Origin: an uncultured Clostridia bacterium
GTDB taxonomy: Bacteria; Bacillota; Clostridia; Christensenellales; Borkfalkiaceae
Direction: 5' to 3'
NCBI GenBank assembly: GCA_947177495.1
Contig: CAMWUS010000063.1
Span: forward strand, 1 to 7,712
DNA: 7,712 nucleotides
The notes under the pieces are model-generated. The model did no database searches and was not told the DNA's origin. It saw only the letters and a list, made by a program, of their open reading frames with translations. The position numbers and the translations under genes are program-made. This document shows positions 5,219-7,712 of the stretch, one piece after another (positions within the stretch are counted from its first letter, which is position 1; each line of letters opens with the position of its first letter).

Positions 5219-5254
5219 AACATATACCAACTTTTAAATTCCACAATCTACTTA

Positions 5255-5746
5255 TCATAACTTGTCCGCAAGCATATAAAAACGCTCGGCAACCGAACGA
5301 ACGACTTCCTGATTTTCAATCATTGCGCGAAGCTCGTCTTTGGATACCCATTTAAAATCAACCGTTTCGTTTTTGTCGAGCACGATCTCCTCGGGCGCGA
5401 TATCTTTACGTACAAGATATATGTCCATAAAATAATTTCTTTGCTTGTGTTCGTACAGGAAAATCAATTCGGCTTCCTTGATATCTACGCCTATTTCCTC
5501 TTTCACTTCCCGAACGGTCGCTTGCGCCGTTGTTTCTCCTGCAAGCACGCCGCCGCCCGTGAATTCCCAAAGCCCACCCGCTTTCTTATTGGGATGGCGC
5601 TGCGTTATCAGCATTTCTCCTTTTGAATTTTGGAACCATACTTCACAGCAAACGTAATACTCTCCGTCTTGAAAGGGATCTCCTCTGCGGATCGTCCTAT
5701 TTTGAAACATCCTGTTTGCATCGTAAATGTCCCAATACTCTTCCAT
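5255..5746 (-). CDS. Nudix hydrolase
   Basis: A 163-residue protein with a perfect Nudix box, G-x5-E-x7-RE-V-x-EE-x-G-V, from Gly65 to Val87. Glu80, Glu83 and Glu84 are the expected metal-binding residues. The family cleaves nucleoside diphosphate-linked substrates; the box does not tell which. The N-terminus (WDIYDANRMFQNRTIRRGD) and CCEVWFQNSKGEMLITQR resemble the isopentenyl-diphosphate-isomerase-like Nudix group, whose members are often uncharacterised hydrolases. ATG 5744-5746 has AAGGGG eight bases before it. The gene begins 12 bases after the stop of the upstream beta-helix gene, so they probably share a transcript, though no functional link is evident. It is cytosolic, with no signal peptide. 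Confidence 0.93.
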   Translation of the reverse strand: MEEYWDIYDANRMFQNRTIRRGDPFQDGEYYVCCEVWFQNSKGEMLITQRHPNKKAGGLWEFTGGGVLAGETTAQATVREVKEEIGVDIKEAELIFLYEHKQRNYFMDIYLVRKDIAPEEIVLDKNETVDFKWVSKDELRAMIENQEVVRSVAERFYMLADKL

Positions 5747-5758
5747 TGCATTATCCCC

Positions 5759-7712
5759 TTATAAATTACCAAGCGTGCTTAAAATCGCTTTATAAACGTC
5801 GGAACTTAGCATATCCTCTATCATTGCAACGCTTGCGCCCTTATCTTCAGCCAATACAAAATTGTTGCCGCCCGACACTTTCGCGCCGAACGCAGTTGCG
5901 GAATTTTGTAAATAATAGTTTCCCTCGAAGTTTTTGACTTCGGTATTGCCGGAAACGTAAGAGTTTTTTTCGTAAATATTTGCACCGCATACGCCGACGA
6001 TATTCCCGAAATGGGAAACTTCCGAGACGCACTCCCCTGTAAAGTAACAGCTCGCAACTCGACCGCCGAAGTATGCTGTACTGAACTCCTCTTCACTCAC
6101 GTAGCCTGCAATTCCCCCGACGTAGGCGGGAACATCGCCGATTACGGAAACGTTTATTTCCCCTGTACTGATGCAATATTCGGCAATGCCGAAGTAAACG
6201 TAAGTGCCGTAAGCCGTATCTTGCCCTATCACGTCGCTTGAACCGAGAATTCCGCCTGCGTAGACCGTTTTAGCAATAACCGAAATATCGCCGCTAGAAA
6301 CGCAAATGGAAAAACGCGCCCACGACCGTGCGGAAATTCCGCCGATATACGCTGCGCCTGTGCCCGTTGCGGAAATTCCGCCCTCATTCACCGATTTAGT
6401 AATATCGCCATAGGCAAGCGCAGTAATTCCGCCGACGTACGCGCCGCAACCGTTTTCCGCATTCACCGAAACTGCGCCGCTGTTTTTACAGCTCTCGATT
6501 TCGCCGCTCGACGATAAGCATACGCCTGCCGCATAAGCATCCCTGTATTTGGCATTGCTTTCCACGTTGCCCGTGTTCGTACAATTTAAAATATACGGCG
6601 TTGTTGCGGAACTTCTGTTTAAATATGCTATCCCCGCAGCAGAAGCGATATGCTCGTAACCCTCTTGCATTTCAAATGCACCGCAATTGGAAGTTGAAGA
6701 AACCCTTCCCCTGTTCTCGCAATTTTCCACGGCATAAGAATTGGTTACGACGATTCCGCAGACAATGGGATTCCACCCCGTATTAGCGGAAGTCTGCAAA
6801 AGATTTGCCTCGTTCACGTTGCCCGATAGCAATCCGTCGTTACTGACGCATACACCCGCAAGATCGAAGGTGTTTGCAATGATGTCGCCCGTTACGGTAC
6901 AGCCTTTCAGTTGACCGTTGTTTATCCCTGCCACACCGCCAAACGAGGCGTTCGCACTCGCCTCGCCGACAAGCTTGAACTGCGAATAATTCACCGTGCA
7001 ATTCTGTACTGTTCCGTAAAGGTCATCGGAGATATAGGCGTTGGTCTGCACAATTCCGCCAAACGACAGCTCGTTCGTGTCTGCGTTCTCTCCCGCAAGC
7101 GCGTTTATCTCTCCGCCGACGTTTACGGTAACGCCGTCAATCATCCCGTAGTTGACTGCCGCAACGAATGCGGCGCTCTCCGCCGACGTAATGTTCGCGC
7201 CGACGTTCACGGTCACACTTTCAATCGCGGCGTTTTGAGAAACCGTTGTAAATATTGTATCGCCCGCGCTTTCGATCGTCAGGCCCGAAATCTTTCCGTT
7301 GAGTTCGCCGAGCGTTGCGCCCTTGCCGAAAATCAGCTTATGCCCCTCACCGATAATATTGCAATTCGTATTTTTGACCGAATAGTTTTCAGGCACGACG
7401 ATATCCCGTTTAAGGGTATAATCCTTTGCGGAATTAAAGTCGATTTGGCTGAACTTGGTCACTTCGCCCTCTACGGGCTTGAGCGCAATCGCAGTAACAG
7501 TTGCACCGACGGCAACCGAAACGGCTAAAACCGAGCAAAGACATATGGTAGCGATATTCCGCTTTTCGCGGTAGCTCAAAGGTCGCTTGTCAATAATGAT
7601 ACTATCGCCCTCGAACTTTACGGTAAGTGTATACTTGATAGCGTAAATCGATTGCAGCCGCGCTTTAATTGCCGACGACGGTTTCGTAAAAGAATATACG
7701 CGCTTTAAACGC
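5759..7712 (-). CDS. Membrane-anchored beta-helix (GLUG-like) repeat surface protein, start beyond window
   Basis: At least 606 residues from a TTG at 7577-7579. The frame stays open to the right edge, adding about 44 more residues (including KYTLTVKFEGDSIII and IIDKRPLSYREKR) with no stop, so I treat the gene as 5'-partial. Counted from the TTG, about 8-33 is a hydrophobic span (CSVLAVSVAVGATV), either an anchor of a type II membrane protein or, if the TTG is real, a signal peptide; no Shine-Dalgarno precedes the TTG. From about 100 to 540 runs a repeat of the form C-x-N-x-G-x-I/V ... Y-x-GGI (NCTNTGNVES, AYVGGITALAYG, AYIGGISARS, AYVGGIAGYVS), typical of GLUG-like right-handed beta-helices on cell surfaces. 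Such proteins act in adhesion or carbohydrate contact, but the target is unknown. The Nudix gene follows closely. Confidence 0.82.
   Translation of the reverse strand, partial: RLKRVYSFTKPSSAIKARLQSIYAIKYTLTVKFEGDSIIIDKRPLSYREKRNIATICLCSVLAVSVAVGATVTAIALKPVEGEVTKFSQIDFNSAKDYTLKRDIVVPENYSVKNTNCNIIGEGHKLIFGKGATLGELNGKISGLTIESAGDTIFTTVSQNAAIESVTVNVGANITSAESAAFVAAVNYGMIDGVTVNVGGEINALAGENADTNELSFGGIVQTNAYISDDLYGTVQNCTVNYSQFKLVGEASANASFGGVAGINNGQLKGCTVTGDIIANTFDLAGVCVSNDGLLSGNVNEANLLQTSANTGWNPIVCGIVVTNSYAVENCENRGRVSSTSNCGAFEMQEGYEHIASAAGIAYLNRSSATTPYILNCTNTGNVESNAKYRDAYAAGVCLSSSGEIESCKNSGAVSVNAENGCGAYVGGITALAYGDITKSVNEGGISATGTGAAYIGGISARSWARFSICVSSGDISVIAKTVYAGGILGSSDVIGQDTAYGTYVYFGIAEYCISTGEINVSVIGDVPAYVGGIAGYVSEEEFSTAYFGGRVASCYFTGECVSEVSHFGNIVGVCGANIYEKNSYVSGNTEVKNFEGNYYLQNSATAFGAKVSGGNNFVLAEDKGASVAMIEDMLSSDVYKAILSTLGNL

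Noticed and set aside
6911..7528. 205-codon + strand frame opposite the beta-helix gene
   Set aside because: It is an antisense shadow of repeat codons, with no ribosome site and no domain likeness.

Overview
The window looks like chromosome from an endospore-forming Bacillota (Clostridia-like) bacterium of moderate G+C. The main evidence is spoVAD/spoVAE, Shine-Dalgarno sites of the AAGGAG type, consensus housekeeping promoters, and a candidate sporulation (sigma-K-type) promoter. I cannot name a species.

Layout. 1-59: the last codons of an unidentified + strand gene, followed by a terminator. 123-241: tRNA-Arg(ACG) on the minus strand, with an exact TTGACA-17-TATAAT promoter and a perfect 23-bp inverted-repeat terminator. 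242-568: no gene, but an A/T-rich stretch with two exact and three 8-of-9 DnaA boxes, which I read as a candidate replication origin or DnaA-binding locus. 569-1997: spoVAE and spoVAD on the minus strand, ending in a strong terminator; spoVAC is not next to them. 2050-2262: a 70-residue zinc-ribbon protein with a clear housekeeping promoter. 2263-2493: a divergent control region holding that promoter, a sigma-K-like promoter facing right, and a terminator-shaped hairpin just before the next gene. 2494-5177: a three-gene + strand operon of DUF11-type proteins ending in a small protein with ten cysteines near its C-terminus. 5255-7712: on the minus strand, a membrane-anchored beta-helix (GLUG-like) repeat protein that runs off the right edge, then a Nudix hydrolase.

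The most interesting object is the 2494-5177 operon. Its three proteins read like one long DUF11 chain cut twice at the same place inside the DUF11 fold. Genes 1 and 2 both stop right after the 'VxVN' strand, and genes 2 and 3 both begin with what looks like the missing last strands of that same domain. None has a signal peptide. Together with the sigma-K-like promoter and the Cys-rich end piece, this suggests a self-assembling, mother-cell-made spore-surface (coat or exosporium) fibre or lattice joined by strand complementation between subunits and closed by disulfides. The domain split is seen in the sequence; the assembly model is inference.
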